A DNA stretch of 64,000 bases from Portulaca oleracea (GCA_029582165.1 CM055877.1:23930355-23994354); one strand, 5' to 3'; positions 33,098 through 45,874 are shown, numbered from the stretch's first letter. Notes: generated by a model from the letters alone, not told the origin. Translations and numbers: made by a program.

Positions 33098-36000
33098 ATG
33101 GTTGTTCAAGGTGAAACTGTGTGTGTTACTGGTGCTTCTGGCTTCATTGGCTCATGGCTCATTATGCGACTCCTTGAAAATGGCTACACAGTTCGTGCCA
33201 CCGTGCGCGATCCCGGTTAGTTTCCCGTTCCTTCCATTTTGGTGTTAATCCATTACTAGGATCTTGGAATTGATCTCTACTCAAACAGTATTGTTTGTCG
33301 TGTTAAAATTGTTTATATTTAGATTATATAAATTCATCAACATACTCATAAAATTAACGGTGTATATATGATCAAAGAAATGAGAATTATACGCTCGTAA
33401 ATTTATATCCGTGTGCCTGTACAATTATATAGATAGGCTTATTTAAGATGATAGGAGGCATGGTGCTCGCGAGAGTATAATACAATGGTTTATGCAATCA
33501 AAAAATTGTTTAATCTCCTCAAATTTTGGTCCTTTTAAGTTGAAAACTCACATATTTTTCTTAGCACACTTCCTCCCCTCTATCAAAATGCGTCCTTAAT
33601 ATTAGCGCTGGCAAAAAAATCGCGTCCGGTAAATTCGGGTCGGACAAATTCGGACAATATCAAAATTCGGACAAGAAATTCATGTCCGGACCCGGTTTTA
33701 TTTCGGGTCGAACCGAGTTGGACAATTCGGACGAAACAAAAATCGGGTTCGGACAATAGAAAAAAGAAAAATTTTATGTCCGAATATTCGGTCAATATCA
33801 AAATTCGGACGAAAAATCTATGTCCAGACCCGGTTTTTTCCGGGTCGGACAATTAGAGTCGGACGAAATTTTGCCTGCGCTACTTAATATGTTAGGTTGT
33901 TTTTGTTATAATTACCGTGCTTCGGATTTGGTAGCTAAATTTCGGAAAGTAGAAATCAATTGTACGTGCTTAATGAAATTCATATTGTGGAAATTATTAT
34001 TCAAGCAAGAAGAATGTTGATGACTTTTCAGAAAAGAAAACCTTAAGAAAATAATGGGAGAATAAAAATTGATGTTTTCAACAATGAATTTAGGACGCAT
34101 GAAGTATAAAATAACTTTTCTATGTCAATAAACTAATTGTTCAATTTCTTTTATTCATTCATTGATAAGAAAGCAGTAATTATTGTAATATTTATTACTA
34201 CCTCCGTTTTGTTTTATCTGTCGCCTAGGGAATTGTGGCAAAAACTTTGACCGTTAATATCTTAATTTGTATTATGATTCATCATACAAAATTGATATCT
34301 TTAGATTCGTAATAAAAAATACTATTAAAAAAGTATAATATTATATTTTTCTATAAAAGTTTTATATTAAAAATTATTGATTAAAAATTGGCACTGAAAA
34401 CCATAAATGACAAATAAAAAAGAACGGAGGGAGTAATTTGTTTGTTTGTTTGTAGGGAATATGAAAAAAGTGCAGCATTTGCTAGAACTCCCAAATGCAA
34501 AGGCACAATTAACACTTTGGAAAGCTGACCTGAATGAAGAAGGAAGCTTTGATGAAGCCATTAATGGCTGCACTGGAGTTTTTCATGTTGCCACCCCCAT
34601 GGATTTCGAATCCAAAGATCCCGAGGTAATTAATTATTACCACCCTTTATTTTGAGGCAGTTTATATCCAAGGTTGTTAAAATCGGCATCTTAACTTGAA
34701 TTCATGGGTTAGTTAAGATCGGAATTAATCCATATAAGATCATGGATCAGAATGTAGATAGTAGAATCGCTTGATTTTTATAAAATCGTAGAATCGTAGA
34801 TCAGGATCGGAATTTTAATAAATATGTTCATATCTAAATCTCCTCAACCTATTTATTAGGACAAAAATCACACTAATTAAGTATTACTAGGATTATTGTT
34901 AATTACAATGAACGTTCTTAAGTAGTAATGTTATTAAAATTCCCTTTTTCATGTTGATATGGTGTGATTTGTTTTTAATCACATTTAGTATTACTTTTAT
35001 TACATGTGCATTATTAGAAGTTTTTGATTGTGATTAATGCAGAATGAGGTGATAAAGCCAACGATAAATGGGTTACTAGACATAATGAGATCATGTATGA
35101 AGGCAAATGTTAGGAGACTTGTTTTCACTTCCTCAGCTGGGACTGTTAATGTTGAAGAAACACAAAAGCCTGTCTATGATGAATCCTGTTGGACTGACAT
35201 TCAGTTTTGCCGCTCCACCAAAATGACTGGATGGGTAAGCATCTCTATATTTGGATCTCTTCAAATCTTACGCACAAAGGTAGAATTCATACTATATATG
35301 AGTTATATATGTTGACATTATTGTCATTATAGATAGACCTAGAATAATTAAGTGGGTTATTTCTATTTTAGACCTCAAAGTATAAGGGTATTTATTTTCT
35401 GCACCCTTGATTTTTATATTTATTTTTGGGACCTTAAAGTTTATGGGTTGAATAAAAAAATATCTTAAAGTTTGTAGGTTGAAAAGAAGATCCGTTTACT
35501 ATTTTTCTTTTTCATTCCATGTTTGAATTTATCTCCCGATTAGCACCAAACTTCAGCAATAAGGTTAAAACTAATATTAAAGTTGTAATACATATCTCTT
35601 ATTCATGCCGCAACTACTTAGACAGTAGGTACTTCAATGTCTAATTAGTTCCGACATGAATAAGAGATGTGTATTATCGCTTCAATATCAGTTTTAATCT
35701 TACTCGTGAAGTTTGACGCTAATCGAGAGATAAATTCAAATATGGAATGAAAAATAAAAACAATACTACACGGGTCTTCTTTTCAACCTACAAACTTTAA
35801 GGTCCTTTTTTATTTAACCCACAAATTTTAGGGTCCCAAAAATAAATATGAAAATTAAGGGTCAAAAAAATAAATACCCCTATACTTCGAGGTCCAAAAT
35901 ACAAAAAACCCATAATTAAGCTATGGATATAGTCGGGTCAAACCAAGCATCGAACTGTTACACTAGAGTCTAGATTGAGTTTAATTTCCAATGATATTGA

Positions 36001-37970
36001 TGAGTTATAAATTTTAAGTTCCATGTAGTTTTATACGAGTTTAATCAGTACAATAAGCCTGTTAAGAGATTACGTTATATCTAATATAGGTCCTAAACTC
36101 AAAACCGATTTATACTTTATGTTTGAGTCATATTTATATTTTAGAGTCGTCCTAAAGTTACAAGTTTAGTCGGTCTCATAAATTTAAGAATAAAACTTCT
36201 TAACATTGATAATGAACAACAAACGTACATATTTGGTGATGACCGATATCATATCAACTTTTTTATTTTTATTTAGAAGTTAATAAGCACAGACTCAAAT
36301 ACGAGACACGGATACGACACAACACAAACACGGCCATACGAGGACACGCAATTTTTGAAAAAATAAGGACACGACACGTTGTCCGACGTCGCGTACCTTA
36401 ATTTTATATAATACTTCATAAAATATCAAATTCCATTTTAAAATGTTAGTTAATTAATGAATACATTTTCTCTAATAGTTTATAAATTGTAAAATTATAT
36501 ATATAAAACATAAAATCTTACAAAATAATGGAAGAGGAACAAAGTTATATGAAAGAGCGACAAAGGTATGTGTAAGATGGTAAAGCAGTAGGCAAGAATA
36601 ATGATGTATTGAAGGCAATCATAGTTGAGGATGTCTATGGAAGTGGCTAGCCAAAAATGTGATGTCCGTCAATGATTCGGAAGTGTCCAAAGGTTGGGAT
36701 ACGCGTGTCCACCATGAATCCTCCAAGTGACGGATGTTTATTTTGATAATTACTTAGGCGACACATTTTTTCGCGTGCCCGACCCGTATCCGAGGAGTAT
36801 CCGAGAGTGTCGGTGTCGGAAAGTGTCCGACAAGGACACGCGAGGCTGTTAGAAATATCCATGCTTTATAGTTTAGAAGTATTGATTTTAACTCGAGTAA
36901 TGTGATTAAATATGGATTCGTCTATTTTTCAGATGTATTTTGTGTCCAAGACCTTGGCAGAGCAGGCAGCATGGAAGTTTGCCGAGGAAAACAAGCTTGA
37001 TTTCATCACAGTAATTCCACCGTTGGTGGTTGGACCCTTCATAACTCCAACAATGCCTCCTAGTCTAATAACTGCCTTATCCCCAATCACAAGTATTTAA
37101 CTAACCATTTCTGAAAATTAACTAACTAATGTACCTAATAGCATAATCAATATTTTTGTGTGATTAATTAAGCCAATTTTTGTAGGGAATGAAGCACACT
37201 ACTCAATAATCAAGCAAGGCCAATTTGTGCACTTGGATGATCTTTGCATGGCCCATATCTTCTTGTACGAGCATCCGGACGCAAAAGGCCGGTACATAGC
37301 GTCTTCGTGCGATGCAACCATCTATGATATCGGGAAAATGCTGAGGGAGGAATATCCCCAATATGACATACCCACCAAGTATGTGCGCTTAATAATCGTT
37401 ACTTTTACGATCATCATTGAAAATAATCTACACTGACTGTTCAACTTTAGCACGTTGTACTCATAATTTATTTTCAATAATCGAACCTATGTGACTTTCC
37501 GTCACTAGAAAGATGACTCGTGGTGGCAGCGCTTGCTTTTTATTCAAAATTAACTTCTTTTTTATGACTTGGTGGCATTTTTTGTCACTAGAGCAAAAAG
37601 TAGTGTAGGTTTAGATATAGAAAGTATGGTATGAGTGTTAAAGTATAAAATCATCATTGGTGCTTCAGCGATTCGTTTAAATTAGGTCCACAAATCCAAA
37701 TATATACCTTGGCAAGGGAACAAAATAGTGAATTTCACATGCCGACTTTGAGTTTAATTTCTTGTTAATTCGTGGCATGACAGATTGAAGGACATCGAAG
37801 AAGACATAGAAAATGTGCATTTTTCATCGAAAAAACTGACAGAATTAGGGTTTAAGTTCAAGTATGGGTTGAAGGACATGTACAAGGAAGCAGTTGACAC
37901 TTGCAAAGCCAAGGGACTTCTTCCTCCTGCTGATATTTCCTCTGACAACCAAGTAAACGACACCGTTTAA
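33098..37970 (+). CDS. DFR: dihydroflavonol 4-reductase
   Basis: Six exons, 339 residues: 33098-33215, 34456-34625, 35043-35234, 36933-37092, 37186-37378, 37784-37970, all with GT/AG introns whose phases fit. The six-exon layout and the length are standard for plant DFR. DFR reduces dihydroflavonols to leucoanthocyanidins with NADPH in the cytosol, the committed step to anthocyanins and proanthocyanidins. Seen: the Rossmann dinucleotide motif [11 protein letters not shown] (residues 10-20), the VRDPGN adenosine-phosphate contact, the short-chain reductase triad Ser127 (FTSSAGTVN), Tyr162 and Lys166 (YFVSK), and the DFR signatures [14 protein letters not shown] and [20 protein letters not shown]. 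The substrate-specificity site is Asn132 (AGTVN-VEE), the common Asn-type. Introns are 1,240, 417, 1,698, 93 and 405 bp; introns 1 and 3 are lengthened by MITEs. No stops or frameshifts. Cinnamoyl-CoA reductase and anthocyanidin reductase were considered, but the motifs favour DFR. Confidence 0.96.
33603..33882. mobile_element. hAT-like MITE, family member 3, in DFR intron 1
   Basis: 280 bp with 8-bp duplication CTTAATAT at 33595-33602 and 33883-33890. Ends TAGCGCTGGCAAAA and (reversed) TAGCGCAGGCAAAA. Orientation is opposite to members 1 and 2, judged by the interior order. Confidence 0.92.
34198..34433. mobile_element. Stowaway-like MITE, 236 bp (copy B), in DFR intron 1
   Basis: CTACCTCCGTTTTG ... 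AACGGAGGGAG with TA on both sides (34196-34197, 34434-34435). Near-identical to 12682-12917. Its right end lies 22 bp before the exon 2 acceptor, so it occupies the branch-point and polypyrimidine zone. Confidence 0.92.
35353..35911. mobile_element. foldback MULE-type MITE, 559 bp, in DFR intron 3
   Basis: 9-bp duplication ATAATTAAG at 35344-35352 and 35912-35920. The two arms of roughly 260-270 bp each are reverse complements almost throughout (for example AAAGTTTGTAGGTTGAAAAG on the left and CTTTTCAACCTACAAACTTT on the right), leaving only a short loop around 35620-35650. No coding content. Confidence 0.92.
36281..36871. mobile_element. MULE-like MITE, 591 bp, in DFR intron 3
   Basis: 9-bp duplication TTTAGAAGT at 36272-36280 and 36872-36880. 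Degenerate inverted ends TAATAAGCACAGA and (reversed) CTATAAAGCATGGA; GGACACG/CGTGTCC phrases near both ends. It ends 61 bp before the exon 4 start. Confidence 0.8.
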
Positions 37971-38418
37971 ACTAGACTGGAAGGGTGGTGTCTCTAAGAG
38001 TATTTGAGCTTCCTAGACATTTTGTATGGTACTAATAATGAATACCTCAGTTGAGTAACTAAGTAAAAATGGTTGATCAGCTCTTTATTTGGATTTCATC
38101 AACAACAATTTCTTAGGCAGTAGTTGGATTGTTGTAGACATGGGAGCATGGTGTTGTGCACTCTCAGACTGTTATTAAATTTCTTTTTTATTTTTATATT
38201 TGACCAAACTACCATAATTTGAATACTGCATCACTGAATATGCTTAATTATTGCAGTGCTGATAATTTTAATATTAACTGAGACTTGGGTGAAAGTCAAA
38301 TTTTTCAAAAAAAGTACATATTTATTTGTACTATATGTTGTGAAGAAAAGGTATAAGATTGATGTAACTTGTGCTCTAGACAACAACCATAATATGCTAA
38401 TGTACAATGTATAAACGC

Positions 38419-38419
<1 letters not shown>

Positions 38420-38474
<55 letters not shown>
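38420..38474. repeat. (AT)n microsatellite
   Basis: About 27 TA repeats, 450 bp downstream of the DFR stop codon. Confidence 0.97.
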
Positions 38475-38475
<1 letters not shown>

Positions 38476-38479
38476 CTGA

Positions 38480-39205
38480 ATGGGTCCGGGAGGAAGAAAG
38501 ATACGTTAGGAAGAACTGAAGAAGTGATATGAAGCGTACAAATCTAATCCAATGGTTGATAATAAAACCACATTCTTCCTCATAAATCGACTAGTGGTAT
38601 TCGGAAAAATAAATAATTCAGTTAGGTAGATATAATTGGTGACAATCATACATAGAATTAGAGAGAGAGATTTCCCTCCCTAAATTGTAGGAAATTTAAC
38701 TTCATTACTATCAAAAACTAAAGAAAAACGGAAGTCATCAAATTGTATGAATTATATTTAGTCCAACATAATTGTTGTTTCACACACTCCATGACCACAC
38801 CCCCTAATATTTATGACCATACTCTCATCAGTCAAAATTATATCAATGTTATCAAGATATATATATTAGTAATGAAATTCCCCAATATCCATGACCATAA
38901 TCCATTATATAGATGTAATATGTGTAGTTGTGTACAAACAGTTAACTTTGTAGGCCTTGCAAAAGTATAAATTTTCTATTATCAATAACCACTAATATCC
39001 ATAACCATACACCATGACCACATTATCCATATATATAAATTTATATAACCATAACCATATATATAGGGAGCGGATCCAGTAAAAAGAAATATACGGTAGG
39101 AAGGTAAGAAGAAGTAATTTGGGGCATACAAATATAATATGATGGCTGATAATAAAACCACCTTCCTTCCCAATAAATCAGCTAGTAGTTTTTGAAAATA
39201 AAATA
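38480..39205. repeat. dispersed direct repeat of about 140 bp
   Basis: 38480-38620 and 39065-39205 share TGATAATAAAACCACNTTC, GGTAGGAAG-like and ATAAATC(A/G)(A/G)CTAGT phrases in the same order. The stretch between and up to 40084 shows no gene. Confidence 0.6.
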
Positions 39206-40084
39206 AAATAAAATAAAATCATCCACTGAATAAATTTGATGAAATTCTGAAAATTTTACAATAGGTTATTGGATGACTCTATCATACGAGAAAATTTATG
39301 TCATTAAGTTCTGAAGTTAATTGATATTTTATTTAAGTTCTTCATCCACTGAATAGTCTACACTAGGAAGCAACACATACCGTGTTGCCAGCAGTGTCGA
39401 CGAAAACGTGCTTTTAATTTAGCATTTGGGATTAGTTTTTGAAAATTAAATATCAAACCCTATTGCTACTAAATTAGATATCAGTCATAAAATCCTATAA
39501 AATTTGTTAAGTTTAGGAAACTTCATAATTTTCAATAGATATAATATCTTTTGAAACACTTAATTTTAGGAAATTAAGTAACTTGTATGTAAAGGTATTT
39601 TCCCTAAAGCCTAAATTTGTTTAGGCAATCAAGACAAAATTTGAAATTTTGTTATAATTTGTTAATCATGCAAAATGTTTAGAAAACTTTGTTGAAACTG
39701 TTTAGTCTTAATTTGTTTCCTTTTGTGTGCTATTGCAATAAATATGCCTTCTTAATTTGTTATTTAATCATGTGTTATATTTGATATAATTATTTCAATA
39801 TTGTTAGTTTGCATGTGTTTCTAGTATGGTCATAGATAGTCGTTTTACCGGTCTACGGGGTTTGGTGAAATATGACATGTTTGTCGTCATTTAATTATTT
39901 AAATTTAAATTTCAGTTGAGTTTATTTAATTCATGTAAAACCTCTTTGTAAGAGGTCCACTTTGTAAAATTATTGTACTTGGATCAAGTTACTTGGGAGC
40001 CCAACAACAATGGAAGTTTCAATCCAAGTGGGAGTCATGTCTAAGTAAGTTGTGAATCCAAGAAGGGGTTCTTTTAAACTGTTA

Positions 40085-40522
40085 GGGCCTGCTTGGGAGA
40101 GGGGTAAAGGGGAGTTAAGAGGGGTTAAGGAGAGTTCCTACTCCACCTTACTCTTGCAATTGGGAAGAGAGTGAGGGATGGTAAAGGAGAGTAAGAGGGA
40201 GTAGGGTTTACCCCCTTTACTCCTCTTTACTCTTATTTTTTTAATACCCCAATTTTGGGTGTAAACAAGTGTAAAGTATACATAACATAGAAAATTACCA
40301 TTATACCCCTAGCCCTAATTTCAATTTTTCAGCAACACTGTTCATTCTCTCTCTAGATGAAAGGGTAAATATGTCAATTAACATTTTACTCTTATGAACT
40401 CTCCAAATTGTTCTCCCAAGCAGGGGTAAGTAGTTACCCTTATGAACCCTCCCATACTCTCACCCTCCTTTACTCTTATGAACTCCTACTCTCCATTTTT
40501 TACTCTCCTTCCAAGTAGAGCC
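40085..40522. mobile_element. Tourist-like MITE, 438 bp
   Basis: TTA duplications at 40082-40084 and 40523-40525. Ends GGGCCTGCTTGGGAGAGGGG and (reversed) GGCTCTACTTGGAAGGAGAG. A fragment of the same family lies at 26400-26485. Confidence 0.8.
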
Positions 40523-41097
40523 TTAAGGCTTAGTTAAATTAGTTTGACTAAGTCTAGGTGGTCACACTAAGGGTTTTATTATTTATGTTTTAATTCGTTA
40601 TAACATGTTGTTTTACTATACCTTTTATGCTTTTCGAATGAGCTCACCTAGAATCAGATGTTTAGGTTAATAAAACTTACTCTCGAAATTGAATTATCGC
40701 TCAACCTACCAAAACACCACTTAGATGGAAAATAGTATCGCCAAAGCAAGTTATTTTGTCTATCACTAATAAGTAGGGAGGGAGTTAGGTCAATTCAAAT
40801 TAGCTATCAAAATAGTTTTAGGCTAAAAGCAAAGAAGAGAAATATAATATTCGATATAAATTTGTTGCCAATAATAATTTTGAATGATCGATCATGAGAT
40901 GATCCACCAAAGGTAACATGAGTTCGAGTTTTGTTGGGTAAAAGTCCACTTGACCCCATGTGTCTTGTAGGTCTTGGTTAAAATTGAAATGCTAAGTGAG
41001 AGTTAATGGAATGGTTTGAATGAAATTAAAATAGCTTAATTTCTCTTTTGATGAATAATAATTAAAATTAAAACCTTTATCTCTTGTCAGAATCAAG

Positions 41098-41890
41098 ATG
41101 TCTAACGCAAACACCAACAACAACACCCTTAACCTTCGTTCTCTTTTAGACAAAGAGAAACTCTCCGGGACTAATTTTCTTGATTGGCACCGAAATGTGA
41201 GAACTGTCCTCAGGGCGGATAGAGAGAATATGTTCTAGAGAAAGCCTTAAAGAACAAGCCTAAGGAAAATGCAACTGGAGCTGAAAACGACAAGTGGCAA
41301 TGTCATTTTGATGACAATGTCCAAGTTAGTTGTATCATGTTGGCCACTATAACTCCTGAGCTTCAGAGCAATTTGAGAATAAGAAGGTACATGAGATTAT
41401 CACTCAACTGAAGAGCATGTTTCAAGAATATGCTCGAATTGAGAGGTATGAAATAAGTGATTGAATTATTCGCATTCGACCTAAGGTTGGTAAGCCCGTT
41501 GGACCCCATGAGTTGAAGATGATCGATCTCTTCGAGTCCGTGGAAAGGTTAGGCTTCCCCTATATCCCGGAGTTGACTACTGACGTTCTTCTAAGCACTC
41601 TGCATGAAGGGCTTAACACTTTCAGGCTAAACTACAACATGCAAGGGAATAAGAACTCTCTGATGGAAGTTTATGCGATGATGGTCATTGCAAAGAGGGA
41701 CATTAAGATAGCTCCCAAGGCTAGCTCAAATGTCCTTATAGTCAATAAGGGGAAGAGAAAGTTCAAGAATGCTAACAAGATCATAAAGTGACCTGCTGAT
41801 AAGAAAGGCAAGAACAAAATGGTTGTCTCGACCAAACCTAAAGCAGGACCTAAGCCAGATGAAGAACGCTTTTATTGTAAAAGCTCAAGA
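41098..41890 (+). pseudogene. Copia-type gag relic A
   Basis: ATG at 41098 begins a gag-like start (LRSLLDKEKLSGTNFLDW), then, across stops and shifts, KWQCHFDDNVQVSCIMLATI, a 92-codon open stretch at 41513-41791 (LFESVERLGFPYIPELTTDV), and the beginning of a zinc knuckle (ERFYCK) at about 41865-41882. It stops there, where a different Copia relic begins. Confidence 0.75.
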
Positions 41891-41904
41891 ATTTCCATTA
41901 CCTC

Positions 41905-43450
41905 TGTGATTTTCGGTGGGAGTAATTACGAGACTTAGAAGTAGTTTGTACAAATCACACTGAAAGCCAAGAACAAGATAAAATTCTTTGATGGAAGAAT
42001 CACCAAACCAACTAAAGAAAGAGATTAAATCCATGCTTTATATGTGGATGCAAAATTCAACTAATCCAAGATTGCATTCCACATTGCCTTAATCGATTTA
42101 GCAAAATTATCGTGGGATGATTTGAGTAGATCATTCAACATCCAACACTCCAAAACCCCACCAACTAAAACATTAAATCTCATCGTGCTAGCAGGGAACA
42201 CTTGACTTTAGATAATTCTATGCTATGTTGTTAACTATGTGGATGGAATTGGGGAATTATGAAGATATGTCGAATACACTCGTCGAAAGTGCACTAGTAA
42301 CCTTGAGTCTCAATGCTCTTCTAAAATGAGAAAGCACACATCGGTTTTTAATGGGTCCGAATGGTCTTAAGTATTCAAGTTTGAGAAGCCAAATCATTGT
42401 CATGGATCCCTTACTTATGTTAGACGTAATCTTTAATTTGGTCTAGCAAGAAAAACATCAAAGGATGTTGAAGAGTTAAGAAACCAAGGATGCGGTAGTA
42501 GCTTTTACTATCGGCGCATGGCAAGAAACGAAGATCGAGGAAAGACCCATGTGAAACCATTGTAGAAAAGTGGGTCATGAGATCATAGGTTGTTTCGAGC
42601 TGATCGAATATCTACCTAGTTGGGGCACACAAGACAACATCCATGCAAGGAGAACCCAGAGTGGTCGCGAATGTGGTGGTCGAATAAAAGGAGTAAAAAG
42701 ACCCAATTGAAACTACCAACGACATGGAATTGTTACCACCGTGGCCGGTGGTTTCCTTTCAGTTGATGATGGAGGTGTTTTTGATGTTGATGAAAGAGTA
42801 TTTGTGCGCCTAGAGGAAGCAGTGAACAACAATGGCCATCGCACCAAGCTTAATAACTTGGTTTTGTCTTTGGGCCTATTACAAATGGGCTTGAAAATAA
42901 TAAATTTGTGGCAGCAAATAATCTTGTCACAGTTTATCATTTATGCAAATATTTGAACTGCACAACTACATTTGATGAAATTTTTGTATTTTGCAAGACC
43001 GAGCCTCGAGGATTCTAATTGGTATGGGTAAGCAGCGCCACGAGGTCTACTTCTACAAGGAGCATCAAGGACAAGCCAAACTAATGTTGTGCGCACAAGA
43101 AGAATTCATCATATGAGATTGGGGCACCCATCAAACGAGATAATGAATTACAAGATAGTTGTTAGTTGGTGGAAATGATAAAGCATGTGAAATTTGATCA
43201 TCGCAAAAGGTGAAACCAAATATCATTTATAAAGTTTCATTTTTTTTTTGGTATAAAATCAATTTGGGAAAAATATTAAGGTGATTCAAAATGACAATGG
43301 TCTGAAATTCAAATCAAAGTGCATGACTAATTTCTTTGTGAAAAAGTTAATTTTCCACTACATTAGTTGTGTAGACACATTCTAGCAAAATAGGAGGGTT
43401 GAGAGAAAACATAGGCATATTTTAAATAGGATCGTGATAACCAGCTTGCC
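41905..43450 (+). pseudogene. Copia-type relic B: gag, zinc knuckle, integrase start
   Basis: Frames with many breaks give ITLKAKNKIKFFDGRITKP (gag N-terminus), LWMELGNYEDM, GPNGLKYSSLRSQIIVMDPL, a knuckle-like HEIIGCFELIEYLPSWG (about 42580-42630), MRLGHPSN (GAG pre-integrase, near 43115), and an integrase-core stretch IQNDNGLKFKSKC ... CVDTF-stop-QNRRVERKHRHILNR (43288-43430). No protease site was recognised. It stops shortly after the integrase His-Ile-Leu block. Confidence 0.75.
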
Positions 43451-44560
43451 TCAAGATGGATATTATCCATCTGGAGTGACATATCAGATAACACCTGTAC
43501 AGCCAATTACAAATGGCAAAAAACAAGAAAAAGTCAGCAGGGCATCAATCTAACTTAGAACAATACAGGAGCCACTAAATAAATAACATATCATGTAACT
43601 GCCAACTAGTAATAATTATAATAAAAAATTTAACTGCATCAAAAATTAATAACAAATAGTATAATTAATTAATATTTAACAGTAATAATAATTAATATAA
43701 TGATAACTTAAATTATAAATTTAATATTATAGGAAAAAAAATTTGACAATGCCAATAATAATTCATATGACGTTTAATTACAATAACAATAACCTACTTT
43801 GTTTACAATAAAAATAACCTTAATTGCTAAATAGTATAAACAATTATAAATATAATATTTAATTAATATTTTAAAAAATTTAATTAAACAAAAAATTCAA
43901 TGATATCAATAATAATTAATATAATCAATTATTACAGTCATTATAAGTTATAACCTATTTTCAATTAAAAAATAACATTAATATAAATTTCTATTTCATA
44001 ATAATAATAATAAAATATAATTAGAAATTAATATTTTAAAAGTAAATTTTAGCATGAATTTTTTTGAGAATATGAAACCAAAAAATATAATGAATAATAA
44101 CAATAGTAACACTAATCTATTTGAAAAAAAAAACTACCACATAAATTTTATTAACTTACGAATAAACTTAATAATAAACAATAATTCTCAAGTGTAAAAT
44201 ACTTCAACATAAAACATATTAGGAAACTGTCAGTAGAAATTATCACGAATAACTTAAATTCATCAAAAATTAATAACATTAATATCAACTAATACCTCAT
44301 ATAAACAGCTGCCTTCGTCCACCAACTGCAACCACAGAACCCACTTACACACTTCACAACCCCACACCCCCACCTCCACCCTCTCAACTCCATGATAATG
44401 TAATGCAAACGGATACATATATAACACAGAAAATCAAAATCTTAATCGAAAAAATTCCAAACCATTTGAAATCCAAGTTATACAAAGCCAATCAACAATT
44501 TTCTACTTTATCATGGAATTCCCAAACCACACCAAAGACATCATTGAAATGCGTTTTTTT
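43451..44560. other. AT-rich stretch, no gene identified
   Basis: Very AT-rich, TAATAAT-heavy DNA. A 63-codon ATG frame at 44403-44594 shows no recognisable domain. Confidence 0.4.
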
Positions 44561-44629
44561 TCCGAACAATGATGGAGGAAGTCAACTATGGTAATGAGGC
44601 AATTAGGCACGTCGTAAATTTTCACCCAT

Positions 44630-45012
44630 GATTTTCTACCCTAAAGAGACTATTTGAAGAAGAATCCAATCACCACCAGAACTACCAAGAAAATAATCCA
44701 AGACCATTATTCTACAAAAATGACGAACAAGGAAACGAATACATCGCACAACCACATGTTAACGACCAAATTGTCCGAGTTGAGGGAAATGCAGGAATTG
44801 ATGATCCAATCATCATACCAAACGATGATGAAATGATGAAAGTTGAAGAAAATGAAAGTTCGGAAGACTCATTCATCATACAAGACAACAATCAAGGTAT
44901 CCCATTCGAGGGAAAAGGAGAAATCATTGATCCAATCATTATACCTGATGATGAACAGAAAATTCCGGCAGAACAAAAAGGAGACAGCACCGATCCTATC
45001 ATTATAGACTAA
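44630..45012 (+). other. unrecognised acidic open frame with DPIII repeats
   Basis: About 127 open codons end at TAA 45010-45012 with no in-frame ATG near the 5' end, so it would be a 3' exon. Residues read EEESNHHQNYQENNPRP, then GIDDPIIIPNDDEMM, EIIDPIIIPDDEQK and STDPIIID-stop: three spaced copies of a DPIII(P-D-D-E) motif in an acidic context. The family is not known to me. The last 15 codons lie within the segment duplicated at 47536. Confidence 0.35.
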
Positions 45013-45874
45013 GCACGAGAATGAATAGTCAGGTTTTCCAACTCCCCTCGTGTCAACTTATACCTGATTTTCTTATTGTGTTTTTTTTAATCCTAGGACT
45101 AGTTTATCTTCATATCTTTACCCAATTTCCTTATTGTACTTTTTTAATCCTAAGACTAGTTTATCATCATCGCAAATTTCTTCTCGTGAGATGTAGATAG
45201 TTTTAGAAATTAATGAGTAATTTTCATATATAGTAGTCACATTTTTTTCGGTTTCGCTTGGCTGTTTAATCTCATAAATTATATCTGACTGTTTTATCTC
45301 ATAAATTATATCTGTGGTTCACAATCAGTTCAAATCAAACACAAACAATAAATCTCAGTGCAACTGTGTTGAATATTTTTAAATAACAAAATCATTAAAT
45401 TACATCCAAGATTTTCATTCATTATATTTATTTATTAGTTACAAATACCTATATAAGATTCCAATTGAGAAACAATATCTAAATCCTAACAAACAAGTAA
45501 CTAACCATCAATATTAATGGATGATGGTATTTAGATTATAACATTAAAAATTCCAATTGATTAAGATAGATGGCAACAAAATAATACCCAAATATGGACA
45601 CCTAGAAATCCTAAAAAAATCCTAGGTCAATTAAGAGTTAGTGACTATTATATATAGACAATAGCCACCAACCAGAAACCACACATGATACACCCAGAAA
45701 ACCACCGGGTGATTTAAAAACATTCAAATACTTAAAAACACTATCAAAATTCAAATTTCTGCAGCGTAAGTTGTTTTGAAGCAAAAACTTGTCGTATTGC
45801 CAATCACAGGGGTGGTGAACCAGTAAAGAACATATCATTCAGGTACGTCAAAACCCTTCAACTACAAATGAATG
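44975..45874 (+). repeat. duplicated segment, copy 1 (gene end, promoter-like, leader-like)
   Basis: It shares with 47536-48383 the order: AAAAAGGAGACA(A/G)(C/T)ACCGAT, repeated AATCCTAGGACTAGTTTATC units, GTGAGATGTAGATAGTTTTAG, CTATATATAGACAATAGCCA (TATA-like, about 45650), CCACCGGGTGATTTAAAAAC, AAATTTCTGCAGC, and CAGGTACGTCAAAACCCTTC, a good splice-donor context at 45842. It looks like a 3' end followed by the promoter and first exon of the next gene copy. Confidence 0.7.

Noticed and set aside
33098..37970. cinnamoyl-CoA or anthocyanidin reductase instead of DFR
   Set aside because: The six-exon layout, AGTVN specificity site and [14 protein letters not shown] block fit DFR better.
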